Below are positions 32,890 to 42,120 of a stretch of 64,000 nt of DNA, piece by piece (the first letter of the stretch is position 1; each line of letters starts with the position of its first letter). A program made the position numbers and the translations under genes. The notes below the pieces were generated by a model. It did no database searches and was not told the DNA's origin. It was given only the letters and a program-made list of their open reading frames with translations. The DNA is taken from NCBI RefSeq assembly GCF_015461805.1, contig NZ_JACVZE010000010.1:62001-126000 (forward strand), written 5' to 3'. The stretch comes from Pseudomonas pisciculturae. Its GTDB lineage: Bacteria; Pseudomonadota; Gammaproteobacteria; Pseudomonadales; Pseudomonadaceae.

Positions 32890-34863
32890 TCAGCAGGGCT
32901 TGATTTGATGGGCGCCAGCGCCGAGCGTCCTCCTGAACATGATCGATTTGATCTGCGTCTGCACGTAGCGCTGTGACACTGTTGTGGATGACGTGAACAG
33001 TGCCAGCAACGTCAATCCATCCTTCTTGAGATCCAGCGAACCGGCCAAGGTCAGTGCCGCTTCACCACTCTTTTGCAGCGCAGCGAGGCTTACCGATTGC
33101 TGTGTTAACCCGCCCGCACCCGCATTGATATCGGTAAAACCTGATACCTCGACACGCTCTGTGGGGGTCGTCAACGTGCCACTGACACAGCCAAAAGCCT
33201 GCTGACTTGACGCGCTTACGTGCAGTTTCAGGTGATGCCCATCCGCCGCCAGCCATGTGCCATTTAGCGGGTTGTCTTGCTCTGAAACCAGAGCGGGCGC
33301 GACTTTGCATGGCGCTATGGCCTCAGCTGCAACGCGTCGATAGCTCAGTTTGTCGAGGTACGTGCCTTGATTAGCCAGATCGGGAAAGTCATTGGTAACG
33401 ACGAGCAAGTGCGACAGCTTGAGCCGGTCCTCGCCTGTAACCCGGTGGAGTTGGCCGCACAAACCCGACACCCAATGCCAACTGGGGTCCGCCGGCCCTT
33501 CATCCAGCGCGTGCCACTCGATCGTCAATGCCACTGGCAGCCCTTTTTCCTGCGATGGGTAGGTGCTCGACTGATAACCCGTTATCGCGTATCGCCCCGT
33601 TGAGCCCGTCGACGATTGATAGGCGCCGGTAACTACGTTACCCGCGACCGTCAACGTCATCACTGAGCCGTAGCCATTTTTCCAAGTGCCCGTGACGGAT
33701 AACGGCGGGGCTGTTTCGACAGTGGCTGCGGTCGGGCTGAGCACGAATTTTTTACTGACAAGCGTGCGCGCCTGGGTATCAAAACGTTGTGAGGATGAGC
33801 GGCTGATAATCTGTGGCCCGTCCGGGCGATTGAACAACCACACGCCCACCGGCGCCAGTGAGTAAGTGCCAGGGCGACATTGCACCACACGATATTCATA
33901 AACGGTGTAGCAATGCTCCATCACCAGCGAACCCACCAACACCAGGTCAGCCAGCCCCAGCGGCTCGAATTGCGCAAGGGTTTTACCTTGGTCCGGGCCT
34001 TCCTCGATCAGGACGTTGTACAGGTCGGCACCCAGGGTAATCTCGCCATCGGCGAAGCCCAGAACAACCTCTGGATTGCCGCCCCGAGCAATGCGCTCAA
34101 GGGTTTGGCGCATCAGCCGGTCATCCCCTTTGAACCCGGATGTGCCAGAGTCCAGCGCGAAGGTCACGTTTGTGGCCAAGACGTCTGCGCCGACGGTGTA
34201 AGACACCAAGGGTGTCGACCAGATGTATTCCACACCGCGCACTTTGTTGTAGAGCGCCCACGGCAGAAACAGGCGCGGGCCGACGGTTTTGCTCGCATCT
34301 ACTGCGCCCATTTGGCATACGCCGCGACGCAAAGAAGGGTTCAAGTCGAAGGTGACGAAGGGTTGTCGCGGATCGATTTTGCCGCTGTTCATCAACGTCT
34401 GAAATACAAACGAGCTGCTGGCGTCGACATAAGCGCTGCTGCTGGGAAAGCCAATGCCACCGTCCCAGTCCAACTGGCGAAACTGCGCACCGGTGTAGTC
34501 TGCCGCCAGCATAAGTTGGGTGGGCAGCTTCGTGTCGTTCAGGGTCAGTACCTCCGAACCCAACTCAGCCTGCAGGGTGCCCCAGGGGCCAAAGCTGTAG
34601 GGCCGTTGCAGGCAGTCGGTGAAGGCAAAACTGCTGGACGCCTGATAGTCAAACCGACCCCCGCTGTAGTGTTGGCAACGGTCAGGGGCGCACAGGCTGG
34701 AGGTTATCCAGGTGATGTTGGTGCCGGTGTCCAGCGACAGTTTCAGGCACTGCCCCGGTGTACCGACCAACACTGTCGTATACCAAGGGCTGGCGCCGTT
34801 ATTTTGGCAAGGGCCGCGTTGCAGGGTGACGGTGATCCCGTCAGCCTGTTGTCGAGTGTTCAT
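32890..34863 (-). CDS. Pepsin-like aspartic protease fused to two avidin-like domains
   Basis: 657 aa. Residues 1-~355 form a two-lobed family A1 aspartic protease. The first catalytic motif is DTGT at 45-48 after VGTPGQCLKLSL and the second is DSGT at 238-241. It also has GGIGFPSSSA, and the C-terminal segment LVLVGSLVMEHCYTVYEY matches the pepsin ending ILGDVFIRQYFTVF. Residues ~388-508 resemble avidin/streptavidin (VTGTWKNGYGS, VVTGAYQSSTG, YAITGYQSS), keeping counterparts of streptavidin Asn23, Ser27, Tyr43 and Ser45, while Trp79 and Trp108 counterparts seem absent. Residues ~533-645 are a weaker second copy (LNGTWLAADG, GCVSGTLTT). There is no signal peptide, as in the bacterial pepsin homologue shewasin. 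It lies downstream of the hydantoinase operon on the same strand. Function unknown. Confidence 0.8.
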   Translation of the reverse strand: MNTRQQADGITVTLQRGPCQNNGASPWYTTVLVGTPGQCLKLSLDTGTNITWITSSLCAPDRCQHYSGGRFDYQASSSFAFTDCLQRPYSFGPWGTLQAELGSEVLTLNDTKLPTQLMLAADYTGAQFRQLDWDGGIGFPSSSAYVDASSSFVFQTLMNSGKIDPRQPFVTFDLNPSLRRGVCQMGAVDASKTVGPRLFLPWALYNKVRGVEYIWSTPLVSYTVGADVLATNVTFALDSGTSGFKGDDRLMRQTLERIARGGNPEVVLGFADGEITLGADLYNVLIEEGPDQGKTLAQFEPLGLADLVLVGSLVMEHCYTVYEYRVVQCRPGTYSLAPVGVWLFNRPDGPQIISRSSSQRFDTQARTLVSKKFVLSPTAATVETAPPLSVTGTWKNGYGSVMTLTVAGNVVTGAYQSSTGSTGRYAITGYQSSTYPSQEKGLPVALTIEWHALDEGPADPSWHWVSGLCGQLHRVTGEDRLKLSHLLVVTNDFPDLANQGTYLDKLSYRRVAAEAIAPCKVAPALVSEQDNPLNGTWLAADGHHLKLHVSASSQQAFGCVSGTLTTPTERVEVSGFTDINAGAGGLTQQSVSLAALQKSGEAALTLAGSLDLKKDGLTLLALFTSSTTVSQRYVQTQIKSIMFRRTLGAGAHQIKPC

Positions 34864-34890
34864 GATGAATTCCGTTTCTACTGTGCGATG

Positions 34891-34912
34891 GGGTCACCTC
34901 AATGGGTGACCC
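34891..34912. promoter_or_regulatory. Perfect inverted repeat upstream of the pepsin-avidin gene
   Basis: GGGTCACC (34891-34898) and GGTGACCC (34905-34912) form an 8-bp perfect inverted repeat with a six-base loop, 28 bases before the protease ATG. No T run follows on the minus strand, so an operator seems more likely than a terminator for the upstream MFS gene. Confidence 0.4.
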
Positions 34913-35005
34913 GTTTGAGCTCCGCACCTATTAAATCCCACAGGGCAGGGGACGGCTGTCAGCCCAGGCACAGCGCGCATGCCTGAAAGCGCGATACGCA
35001 CCGTG

Positions 35006-36361
35006 CTAATCCAACGCTTTGCCCTCGGTTTCAGGAATGAACAGCACCAGTAACACCGTGACCAGCATGAAGGCATTGATGAAGGTGGTGGTCATGTTGA
35101 ACGAGGCGCCGTAAGCCACCAGTGCGCCGATCAACGACGGCGCCAGGATATTGGCCACTCGCTGGGCAAAAATCGCCCAGCCATAACCGATGGTACGCAG
35201 CGGGGTCGGGTACAGCTCGGCGATCCAGGTGCCCCACACGCCCCATGCACCCAAGCTGAAGAACGCCAGGGCGAAGTTGCTCAGGTACAGCATTTCCAGG
35301 CTTTGCGCATTGGCAAAGCCGTAGCCCGCGACGACTGAGGCACTGATGAAACCGATGATGATGTTTTTGCGGCCATAGCGATGGGTGAGCCACGATGCCG
35401 CCATGTAGCCTGGGATCATGCACAGTGCCGACAGCGCGATAAACCCGTAGCTTTGCGGCAGGCTCAGCCCGCGTTGCTGCAACAGCGTCGGCAGCCAGGT
35501 CTGTAAACCCCAGTAGCCCCAGGAGAAGGTGAAGTTCACCAGGATCTGCAAAGCGCTGATCTTGAGTAACGCCGGCGAAAACAACTCGCGCTGGCGCCCT
35601 AACGTCGTTTGGTCCACTTGCAGCAAGCAATTCTCGGGTATTTGCACGGTGCCACGGCTTAATCGCTTAATGACCGCGCGCGCCTGCGGCTGGCGCTTGA
35701 CGTTGGCCAGCCAATACGGCGACTCCGGCACCCAACGCGCTACCACCAGCGCCCACAAACCACCCAGTGAACTCACCACGATGATCGTGCGCCAGCCATA
35801 GGGCATCAACCATACGGTCGCACCCAGCGCCAGCAGCATGCCGATTGGCCAGCCCGAGGCCAGGTACACGGTCAGCGCGCCGCGATAGCGTACGGGCAAT
35901 AGTTCCTGATAGTGGGCAAACGTCACGACCATCATGCCCACTGCCGCCACACCCGACAGCAGCCGCAACGCGTACAACGTGGCGTAGTCCGGGGCAAATG
36001 CGCTCGCCAGCGACACCACGCCGTAGCTGGACAAGCTCCAGATGACCGCACCCTTGCGGCCAATGCGTTCGGCCAGCTTGCCCCAGACCAGCGAGCCCAG
36101 CAGCATGCCGATGAACATGGCGCCGATCAAATGGCCGACGGCGAGCGCATCCAGGGAAAAGTCTCGGGCGATCAGCGGCGCGGTGTAGACAATGATCATC
36201 ATCTCCCACGCCTCAATGGCGAACACAAAGAACAGCGCCAGGCAGCACTTGAGGTGTTCGCGGGTCAGGGGTACGTCTCTGAATACATCGCCCACTTGGC
36301 GAGTGGAGGTGTAGGTGGAGGTGCAGCTGCCTTGTGCGGGCACTGGCGTGACGTCGCTCAT
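35006..36361 (-). CDS. MFS transporter (sugar-porter/AAHS-like, 12 TM)
   Basis: 451 aa with twelve hydrophobic segments. The motif A loop is WGKLAERIGRKG, RYRGAL and WVPESPYWL lie in the central part, and the second motif A-like loop is SWLTHRYGRKNIII. GGAG precedes the ATG. As last gene of the hydantoinase operon it probably imports the substrate, either a hydantoin-like ring compound or its N-carbamoyl or amino-acid product. It is not an NCS1-type hydantoin carrier, which is the more familiar solution. Confidence 0.88.
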   Translation of the reverse strand: MSDVTPVPAQGSCTSTYTSTRQVGDVFRDVPLTREHLKCCLALFFVFAIEAWEMMIIVYTAPLIARDFSLDALAVGHLIGAMFIGMLLGSLVWGKLAERIGRKGAVIWSLSSYGVVSLASAFAPDYATLYALRLLSGVAAVGMMVVTFAHYQELLPVRYRGALTVYLASGWPIGMLLALGATVWLMPYGWRTIIVVSSLGGLWALVVARWVPESPYWLANVKRQPQARAVIKRLSRGTVQIPENCLLQVDQTTLGRQRELFSPALLKISALQILVNFTFSWGYWGLQTWLPTLLQQRGLSLPQSYGFIALSALCMIPGYMAASWLTHRYGRKNIIIGFISASVVAGYGFANAQSLEMLYLSNFALAFFSLGAWGVWGTWIAELYPTPLRTIGYGWAIFAQRVANILAPSLIGALVAYGASFNMTTTFINAFMLVTVLLVLFIPETEGKALD

Positions 36362-36382
36362 AATGAATGCTCCGAGTAAGGG

Positions 36383-37204
36383 CTAGGCTTGCACGCGGTT
36401 ACCAATCGGCACCGGGCCCTGAAACAGGCCAAAGGCTTCTATTTCGGCTTCCGGCGGCGGCTCGCAACTGCCGACGCGGCTGGGGCTCCAGCCGAAGCGC
36501 TGCTTCATGCCCGCCATGGCTTCGGCCATCTTGAACGCGGCAACTACCGGGTCGATCACGGGCACACCGACCTCGCGCTGCACCTGTTCGAAGAAGCCAA
36601 ACTCAATCGTGCAACCGAGGATGATGGCCTCCGCGCCATCTTCCTCAACGGCCAAAAAAGCTTGCTCTATGATCTTGCGACGGGTGAGAGCCGGGTCTTT
36701 CTGGAACGCATCGACGCCCATGCCCAGCGCACGCATTGAGGCGAGTCGATCCGCCGCGCCGTAGCCGCGTACGCGCTCGCGCATCTGCTCCATCCATTTG
36801 TCACGTCCAACGATGATCGAATAACGGTTAGCCAGTTGATCGGCGATCTGCAAGCTGGCCTGGCAGGGGGCAACGACCAGGCAATTGCCGGAGATTTCCC
36901 GGGCGTCTTCCAGGGCTGGGTCGTAGAAGCAGCCAATCACCAGGGCATCGATGTTTTGCTGCGCGCAATCGCGGGCAATGCGTACCGTACGCTCGTAGGT
37001 CATTGCCTCGTAGGCCCGGTACTCCAGGTGTGTGGGGCTGGGTTTCATATCGAACGACACCACCTCGATGCGTGTCGACGGCTGCTTGATACCGTGCAAC
37101 AGGTCGGCGATCGGTGCGTTGAATGTCGAGCAACCAATGGGGTTAAGCCAACGCACCGTCACGGGTACATCGTGTGGCGGGGGAGTGGGAGTTGGGGTGT
37201 GCAT
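36383..37204 (-). CDS. Asp/Glu/hydantoin racemase family protein
   Basis: 273 aa. Two cysteines sit in the positions used for proton exchange in this family: VIGCFYDP and ILGCTIEFG. The N-terminal VRWLNPIGCSTFN matches the family opening, with a Pro-rich leader before it. AGGAAA precedes the ATG. It would racemise a hydantoin or the amino acid released from one so that both enantiomers can be used. It belongs to the operon with the hydantoinase subunits. Confidence 0.85.
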   Translation of the reverse strand: MHTPTPTPPPHDVPVTVRWLNPIGCSTFNAPIADLLHGIKQPSTRIEVVSFDMKPSPTHLEYRAYEAMTYERTVRIARDCAQQNIDALVIGCFYDPALEDAREISGNCLVVAPCQASLQIADQLANRYSIIVGRDKWMEQMRERVRGYGAADRLASMRALGMGVDAFQKDPALTRRKIIEQAFLAVEEDGAEAIILGCTIEFGFFEQVQREVGVPVIDPVVAAFKMAEAMAGMKQRFGWSPSRVGSCEPPPEAEIEAFGLFQGPVPIGNRVQA

Positions 37205-37237
37205 AGGGTATTTCCTCGAATAGTGGGGCCAAAGGGG

Positions 37238-38128
37238 CTAGAAAAACTTCACCAGCGCCATGGTCAGCTCATTGGAATGGGCCAGGTTGGCGCTGTGGTA
37301 GTAGTCGACATTCAGATTTGCAGACAGGTAGAGCCCCTGTTGAGAAAAACCTGTGTAGGTCATCGATGGTCCGATTTTTCCAACCCGCGACTCGGCGTAG
37401 TCCGAGGCGGTTCGATTGTTGATGTGGTAGACGTGATGCACGCCCAGCCATAAATCGTCGGTGACGAGGTAACCGGCGGCGACGTTGGCCAGCCATAGGC
37501 TGACACCGCCTTGCAAGCGCTTGGGGTCGCCGGTGCCCAAATCGGTGGTGTTGCGGTTACGTGCGGCGTAATGGATGCCGACCGGAGTGAAGGTGGCGGC
37601 AAATTTACCCACGCGCAGGTAGTTGGCAAGGCTGAAGCTCACCGCATAGCGGTTGGCGAAGGCGCCATAACCCGCGAGCTCGTTATTGCCGTTGGGGAAC
37701 TCGACCGACAGCGTCGGGTTGGTCCAGAACGTGGTGTAGTCATCGGCGCCGTAGGCGCTGGTGGGCTCGACCACGTTGTAGTAGTAGGCAAAGCCGAGAT
37801 TGGGCGAGGCGATGCCCCATGGGCTGACGCTTTTCGCATCGCGGGTGCTGGCGTAACCGGGTACAGCACCGACCCAGAACTGTAATTGGTCGCGGGTGGT
37901 GTCGGTAAAGCCAGTCTCGGAAAAGTACGCAAGCACCGTGTTGCCGCCAGCTCGTACGTTGCCGGCGGTGTTGCGGTTGAAGGTTGGAAAAGTTTCGAGG
38001 GCCCAGCGTCCAGGCAGCCCTGGCTGGCCAAAGCCGATGAATTGTTCGGCTTGGATAGAAGGGCTGCTGCCCACCACCAAAGCCAGCGAGCACACGGCGC
38101 CGAAGCGCGATAGCGGATGTTGCAACAT
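37238..38128 (-). CDS. Outer-membrane protein, SphA/MetA (phenol-degradation meta pathway) family
   Basis: 296 aa. The signal peptide ends near SPSIQA, followed by alternating aromatic and glycine-rich strands (FAYYYNVVEPTSAYG, SFSLANYLRVGKF, GVSLWLANVAAGYLV) and a terminal Phe-Phe, all typical of a small beta-barrel. Proteins of this family often accompany ring-cleavage operons and may admit the substrate across the outer membrane. AGGGAA precedes the ATG. Its channel function is inferred. Confidence 0.8.
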   Translation of the reverse strand: MLQHPLSRFGAVCSLALVVGSSPSIQAEQFIGFGQPGLPGRWALETFPTFNRNTAGNVRAGGNTVLAYFSETGFTDTTRDQLQFWVGAVPGYASTRDAKSVSPWGIASPNLGFAYYYNVVEPTSAYGADDYTTFWTNPTLSVEFPNGNNELAGYGAFANRYAVSFSLANYLRVGKFAATFTPVGIHYAARNRNTTDLGTGDPKRLQGGVSLWLANVAAGYLVTDDLWLGVHHVYHINNRTASDYAESRVGKIGPSMTYTGFSQQGLYLSANLNVDYYHSANLAHSNELTMALVKFF

Positions 38129-38192
38129 GACGGTTCCCTCTTATTGTTTTAGGTGAACGCATGGAAAGCCGCCTAGCGGCGGCGGGTTTGAA

Positions 38193-39851
38193 TCAGGGGG
38201 TAACGCCATACACGGCGCGGGCGGTTTGCGCGTCGAGGTAGCCATTCTTCAGGTCGTCGCGCACAGCCGCTGGGTCGCGGGCGGCGGGTGGGCCGTAGCC
38301 ACCGCCGGCCCCGGTGCGCACCCGCACCACATCGCCGGCATTGAGGGGGATGCTGCTGGCCATGGCGTACCGTTGCGGCGGGTTGCCGTCGCGCAGCACT
38401 TCGACGTAGTTGGGCGTACCGTCCAGGCCCTGTTGCAGGCCCCAGGGCGGCACCACCGAGCGGGTATAGCCGCAGGTCAGGAAGCTGCCATCGGCGCGCA
38501 CGCGGTAGTCGATACAGATACCGCGACCGCCCCGGAACTGGCCGTGGCCCCCCGGCTCGACGTTGAGCGCCATACGCTCGACATACAGGCCGTAGCGGGC
38601 TTCGCAAACTTCCACCGGGCAGTTGTAGGTTTCGCCATGCAGGCCTGAGTACACCGCGTTATTGCCATCGCGGCCCGGTTCGGCACCCCAACCACCGATT
38701 TGGGGCTCCACCAGGGTGAAAGCGCGTCCGGTGTCCGGGTGCCGGCCGCCGATGATGGTGGCGCACACCGAGGCAAAATTGCCGGCAGGCAAGCGGTCGG
38801 GGAACCGTTGGGCCAGGCAGCGCAGGATCAGGTCATGCACCCGAATCAGGTTTTCGAAGTAGAAGCCTTCGGCGGCCGGTGGCAGGGCATCGAACAGCGT
38901 ACCTGGGCGGGTCAGCACATTCAGCGGCCGGAAAGTACCGCCGTTAGTCACACCTTGCGGGGCGGTGAGGGCTTTGAATGCCATTTGCGCCGCTACTACC
39001 GCGCCGTCGCGGCTGAGGTTGGTCGGCCCTGCACACTGGTCGGGGTTGTCACGCAGGTCGATGGTCAGTTCTCGGTCGTGGATCTGCACCGATACCGTGA
39101 ATAGACTGCCATCGTCCTGCGGCTCTACCAGTGAGAGGTTGAAGTTGGGCAACTCGGCCAGGGCTTTGCGCGAAACCTTTTCGCCGAGGTCCATAAAGTC
39201 GCGCATTGCCAGCAAGAACAAGTCCCGGCCGTATTTGGCCGTCAACTCACGCAGGCGCACGGCGCCACTGCGTACGGCGGCCACCCCAGCCCACAGGTCG
39301 CCTTCCATGAAGTCCGGCATACGCGTGTTGGCCTGCAAAATCTGCAACACCGAACGAATCGGTTGGCCACGGCTGATCAACTTGACCGAGCACAGGCGCA
39401 GGCCTTCCTGAAAGATATCCGTGGCCTGGGTCGACAGCGAGCCGGGGACCATGCCCCCTACATCGTTCCAGTGGGCGATATTGGCGGTCCAGGCCACGCA
39501 GCGGCCTTCGGCAAACACCGGCATGGCCAGCACCACATCGTTGAGGTGGGTCACTGCGCCGCTGTGGGGGTCGTTGCAGATGAACACATCACCGTCTTGG
39601 ATTTCGCCAGGGCCGGCATGTTGCAGCAGGATCTGTTTGACCGCTTTGTCGAGCACCCCCACAAAGGCCGGAATACCCGCGCCGGAGCTGGCGATTTCAC
39701 CGTGGGCGTCGGTGATGCCGGTGCCCATGTCGAGCACTTCATAGATCACCGGGCTCATGGCGGCCTTACGCATGGCCACAAACATTTCGTCAGCAATGGC
39801 TTGCAGCGAGTTCTGGATGATGTCACGGGTAAAGATGTCGAGTGTGTGCAT
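38193..39851 (-). CDS. hyuB: Hydantoinase B/oxoprolinase family protein
   Basis: 552 aa from the ATG at 39851, which has GGAG upstream; an open frame to 39959 overlaps hyuA and is not used. It opens with DIFTRDIIQNSLQAIADEM, then MRKAAMSPVIYEVLD and DVFICNDPHSGAVTHLNDV, all standard for HyuB. Near the C terminus are IGGWGAEPGRDG and the gly-rich AGGGYGPPAARDP. Together with HyuA it opens a cyclic imide or ureide ring using ATP. It starts 13 bases after hyuA. Confidence 0.92.
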   Translation of the reverse strand: MHTLDIFTRDIIQNSLQAIADEMFVAMRKAAMSPVIYEVLDMGTGITDAHGEIASSGAGIPAFVGVLDKAVKQILLQHAGPGEIQDGDVFICNDPHSGAVTHLNDVVLAMPVFAEGRCVAWTANIAHWNDVGGMVPGSLSTQATDIFQEGLRLCSVKLISRGQPIRSVLQILQANTRMPDFMEGDLWAGVAAVRSGAVRLRELTAKYGRDLFLLAMRDFMDLGEKVSRKALAELPNFNLSLVEPQDDGSLFTVSVQIHDRELTIDLRDNPDQCAGPTNLSRDGAVVAAQMAFKALTAPQGVTNGGTFRPLNVLTRPGTLFDALPPAAEGFYFENLIRVHDLILRCLAQRFPDRLPAGNFASVCATIIGGRHPDTGRAFTLVEPQIGGWGAEPGRDGNNAVYSGLHGETYNCPVEVCEARYGLYVERMALNVEPGGHGQFRGGRGICIDYRVRADGSFLTCGYTRSVVPPWGLQQGLDGTPNYVEVLRDGNPPQRYAMASSIPLNAGDVVRVRTGAGGGYGPPAARDPAAVRDDLKNGYLDAQTARAVYGVTP

Positions 39852-39864
39852 GGCTAAACTCCGG

Positions 39865-41949
39865 TCAGCCGTGGATCGTGATGTGCAGGTTGCCGAGGTA
39901 GTCGACCTGCACCCGGTTGTGTGGGTGAACGACGACGGTGGTGCCGGCGTCTTCGACAATGGCGGGGCCGTCGAAACACATCTGGGGTTCCAGCAGGGAG
40001 TAGTCGTAGAGGGCTGCGTCGTGGATGCCGTCTGTGGCGTAATCGACGACGCGATGGCCCTTGCGTGCGGCCTCCAGCGTGCGTCCGGTAACCGGCAGGG
40101 GTTCGGGGGTCAGCTTGTCAATTTGAGCGATGGCGACCAGATGGAAACCGACGATCTCCACGGGAGCGTCGAGGCAGTAGGTGTAGTGCTGCTCGTACAG
40201 CGTGTGGAAGCGATGCTCGATGTGTGCCCAGTCGCGGTCGAGGTGTTCGTCGGCCTCCAGCGGCACTTCCACCGAGTGCTCCTGGTTCTGGTAGCGCAGC
40301 TTGCAATGCACCTTCAATTCGACTCGCTCTGGAGGCACTGCCTCGGCAATGAATTGCTCACGGGCCGAGGCCATCAGCTCGTTCAGAAACACCTGGGTAT
40401 GTACCTGTGCTTGCGGCTGGGTGGTATCGACAAAGCGATTGATAAACAGGTCACGCCGCAAATCCGACAGCGTCATGCCCCAGGCCGAAAACACCGAAGC
40501 CCCACGCGGCACAATGACCTTTCTGACGCCGAGTTCCTGGGCAAGGGCGACGGCATGCAGCGCGCCACCGCCGCCGAAGGCCATCAGGGTCAGCTCGCGC
40601 GGATCGTGGCCACGGCTCAACGACACCAGCTTCAGGGCATTGACCATGTTGTTGTTGGCCAGGCGCACCACACCACGGGCAATTTCATCGGCGGGCAGTG
40701 CCAAACGCTCGCTCAGCAGGCTGAACCCATCCGCCACCGCACGTAGATCGGCCATCACTTCGCCGCCGCAGAAGTAGGCCGGGTTGATGCGCCCCAATGC
40801 GAGATTGGCATCGGTGGTGGTGATGTCGGTGCCACCGTTGCCATAAGCTGCTGGGCCGGGCAGGGCGCCTGCGGATTGAGGGCCGACATGCAGCTTGTCG
40901 AAGCTGTCGACCCAGGCGATGGAACCACCGCCGTTGCCGATTTCCACCAGGTCGACCACGGGCACCATGATGGGGTAGCCGGCATTGATGCGGTCGCGTT
41001 CGATCCAGTAGTCCGTTTTGATCGCGACCTGGCCGTTGCGGATCAGCGCGCATTTGGCCGTGGTGCCGCCGATGTCCAGCCCCAGCAGGTTGGGCTCGTC
41101 AATCAGGCGTCCCAGCTCGGCGGCCGCCCAGAAACCGCTGGCCGGCCCGGATTCGACCATGGTGATCGGGATATCCCTGGCATGGGCCACGCTGTCGACA
41201 CCGCAATTGGACTGCATGATGTACAGGGGCGCCTCGTAGCCTGCGCTGCGCAGGCCGGCCTCCAGCTCATCGAGGTAGCGTGCCGCGATCGGTTGTACGT
41301 AGGCCGACAGCACCGTGGTGCTGGAGCGCTCGTACTCACGCCATTCGCGGGTGATCTGGTGCGAGGCGACCACCGACACTTGCGGCCAGAGCCGCTTTAC
41401 CTCGGCCAACACCGCCTGCTCGTGCACCGGGTTGGCATAGGCATGCAGCAGGCAAATGGCGATTGCTTCTACGCCGTCGGCGCGCAACGTTTCGATTATG
41501 GCGGGCAGCACATCCAGCACCAAGGGTTCGCGTTCACGGCCATCGGTGTGCAGGCGCCCGGCGATTTCCTGGCGCAGGTAACGCGGCACAAAAGGCGCGG
41601 GTTTGACCCATTTCAGGTTGAAATAGTCTGGGCGATTGGCCCGGGCGATTTCCAGGATGTCGCGAAAGCCGCGGGTGGTGATCAGCGCGGTCTTGACCCC
41701 ACGTCGCTCGGTAAGCGCATTGATCACCACGGTGGTGCCATGGGCGAGAAAGTCGACGTCCGGCAGCGTCACCCGCGCCTTTTTGATGACATTGAGAATG
41801 CCTTGGGCAAAGTTCGGTGGCGTGGTGTCGACCTTTGCCGTACGAATGGTCTGCTGGCCGGTGACCGGGTCACTTTCGAAGTACACCAGGTCGGTGAAAG
41901 TGCCGCCCACGTCGGTGGCCACGCGCACGGTTTTACGGCTTGTTTGCAC
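39865..41949 (-). CDS. hyuA: Hydantoinase A/oxoprolinase family protein
   Basis: 694 aa. The GTG at 41949 is preferred because AGGAG lies seven bases upstream and the protein then begins directly with the family N terminus RVATDVGGTFTDLVYF. The ATP-binding actin-like fold is shown by that segment and by LLGLDIGGTTAKCALI. The middle has FLAHGTTVVINALTERRG. It acts as the ATP-dependent subunit with HyuB on hydantoin, N-methylhydantoin or oxoproline-like rings; the exact ring is not readable. It is the first structural gene after the LuxR-type regulator. Confidence 0.92.
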   Translation of the reverse strand: MQTSRKTVRVATDVGGTFTDLVYFESDPVTGQQTIRTAKVDTTPPNFAQGILNVIKKARVTLPDVDFLAHGTTVVINALTERRGVKTALITTRGFRDILEIARANRPDYFNLKWVKPAPFVPRYLRQEIAGRLHTDGREREPLVLDVLPAIIETLRADGVEAIAICLLHAYANPVHEQAVLAEVKRLWPQVSVVASHQITREWREYERSSTTVLSAYVQPIAARYLDELEAGLRSAGYEAPLYIMQSNCGVDSVAHARDIPITMVESGPASGFWAAAELGRLIDEPNLLGLDIGGTTAKCALIRNGQVAIKTDYWIERDRINAGYPIMVPVVDLVEIGNGGGSIAWVDSFDKLHVGPQSAGALPGPAAYGNGGTDITTTDANLALGRINPAYFCGGEVMADLRAVADGFSLLSERLALPADEIARGVVRLANNNMVNALKLVSLSRGHDPRELTLMAFGGGGALHAVALAQELGVRKVIVPRGASVFSAWGMTLSDLRRDLFINRFVDTTQPQAQVHTQVFLNELMASAREQFIAEAVPPERVELKVHCKLRYQNQEHSVEVPLEADEHLDRDWAHIEHRFHTLYEQHYTYCLDAPVEIVGFHLVAIAQIDKLTPEPLPVTGRTLEAARKGHRVVDYATDGIHDAALYDYSLLEPQMCFDGPAIVEDAGTTVVVHPHNRVQVDYLGNLHITIHG

Positions 41950-42094
41950 AGTGCATCTCCTGGAGGGTGTTCTCATTGGAAGCAGGAGAAGGCCGACATC
42001 GTGCCCCTCGTTGCTGAAGGTCACGATGCTAGGCAGGGCGTTGGAAGGGGGCCATGGGTGGCGCGGGTAGGCTGCGGTCCAATAGGCGCCTTGA

Positions 42095-42112
42095 CCTACC
42101 CGCCTGGGTAGG
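42095..42112. promoter_or_regulatory. Inverted repeat CCTACCC/GGGTAGG ahead of hyuA
   Basis: CCTACCC (42095-42101) and GGGTAGG (42106-42112) pair perfectly (8 bp counting the flanking A and T). A third GGGTAGG lies at 42065-42071. They sit in the 170-base gap between the LuxR-type regulator and hyuA. They could be activator sites for the regulator; the hairpin could also terminate the regulator transcript. Confidence 0.5.
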
Positions 42113-42120
42113 TTGGTGGC

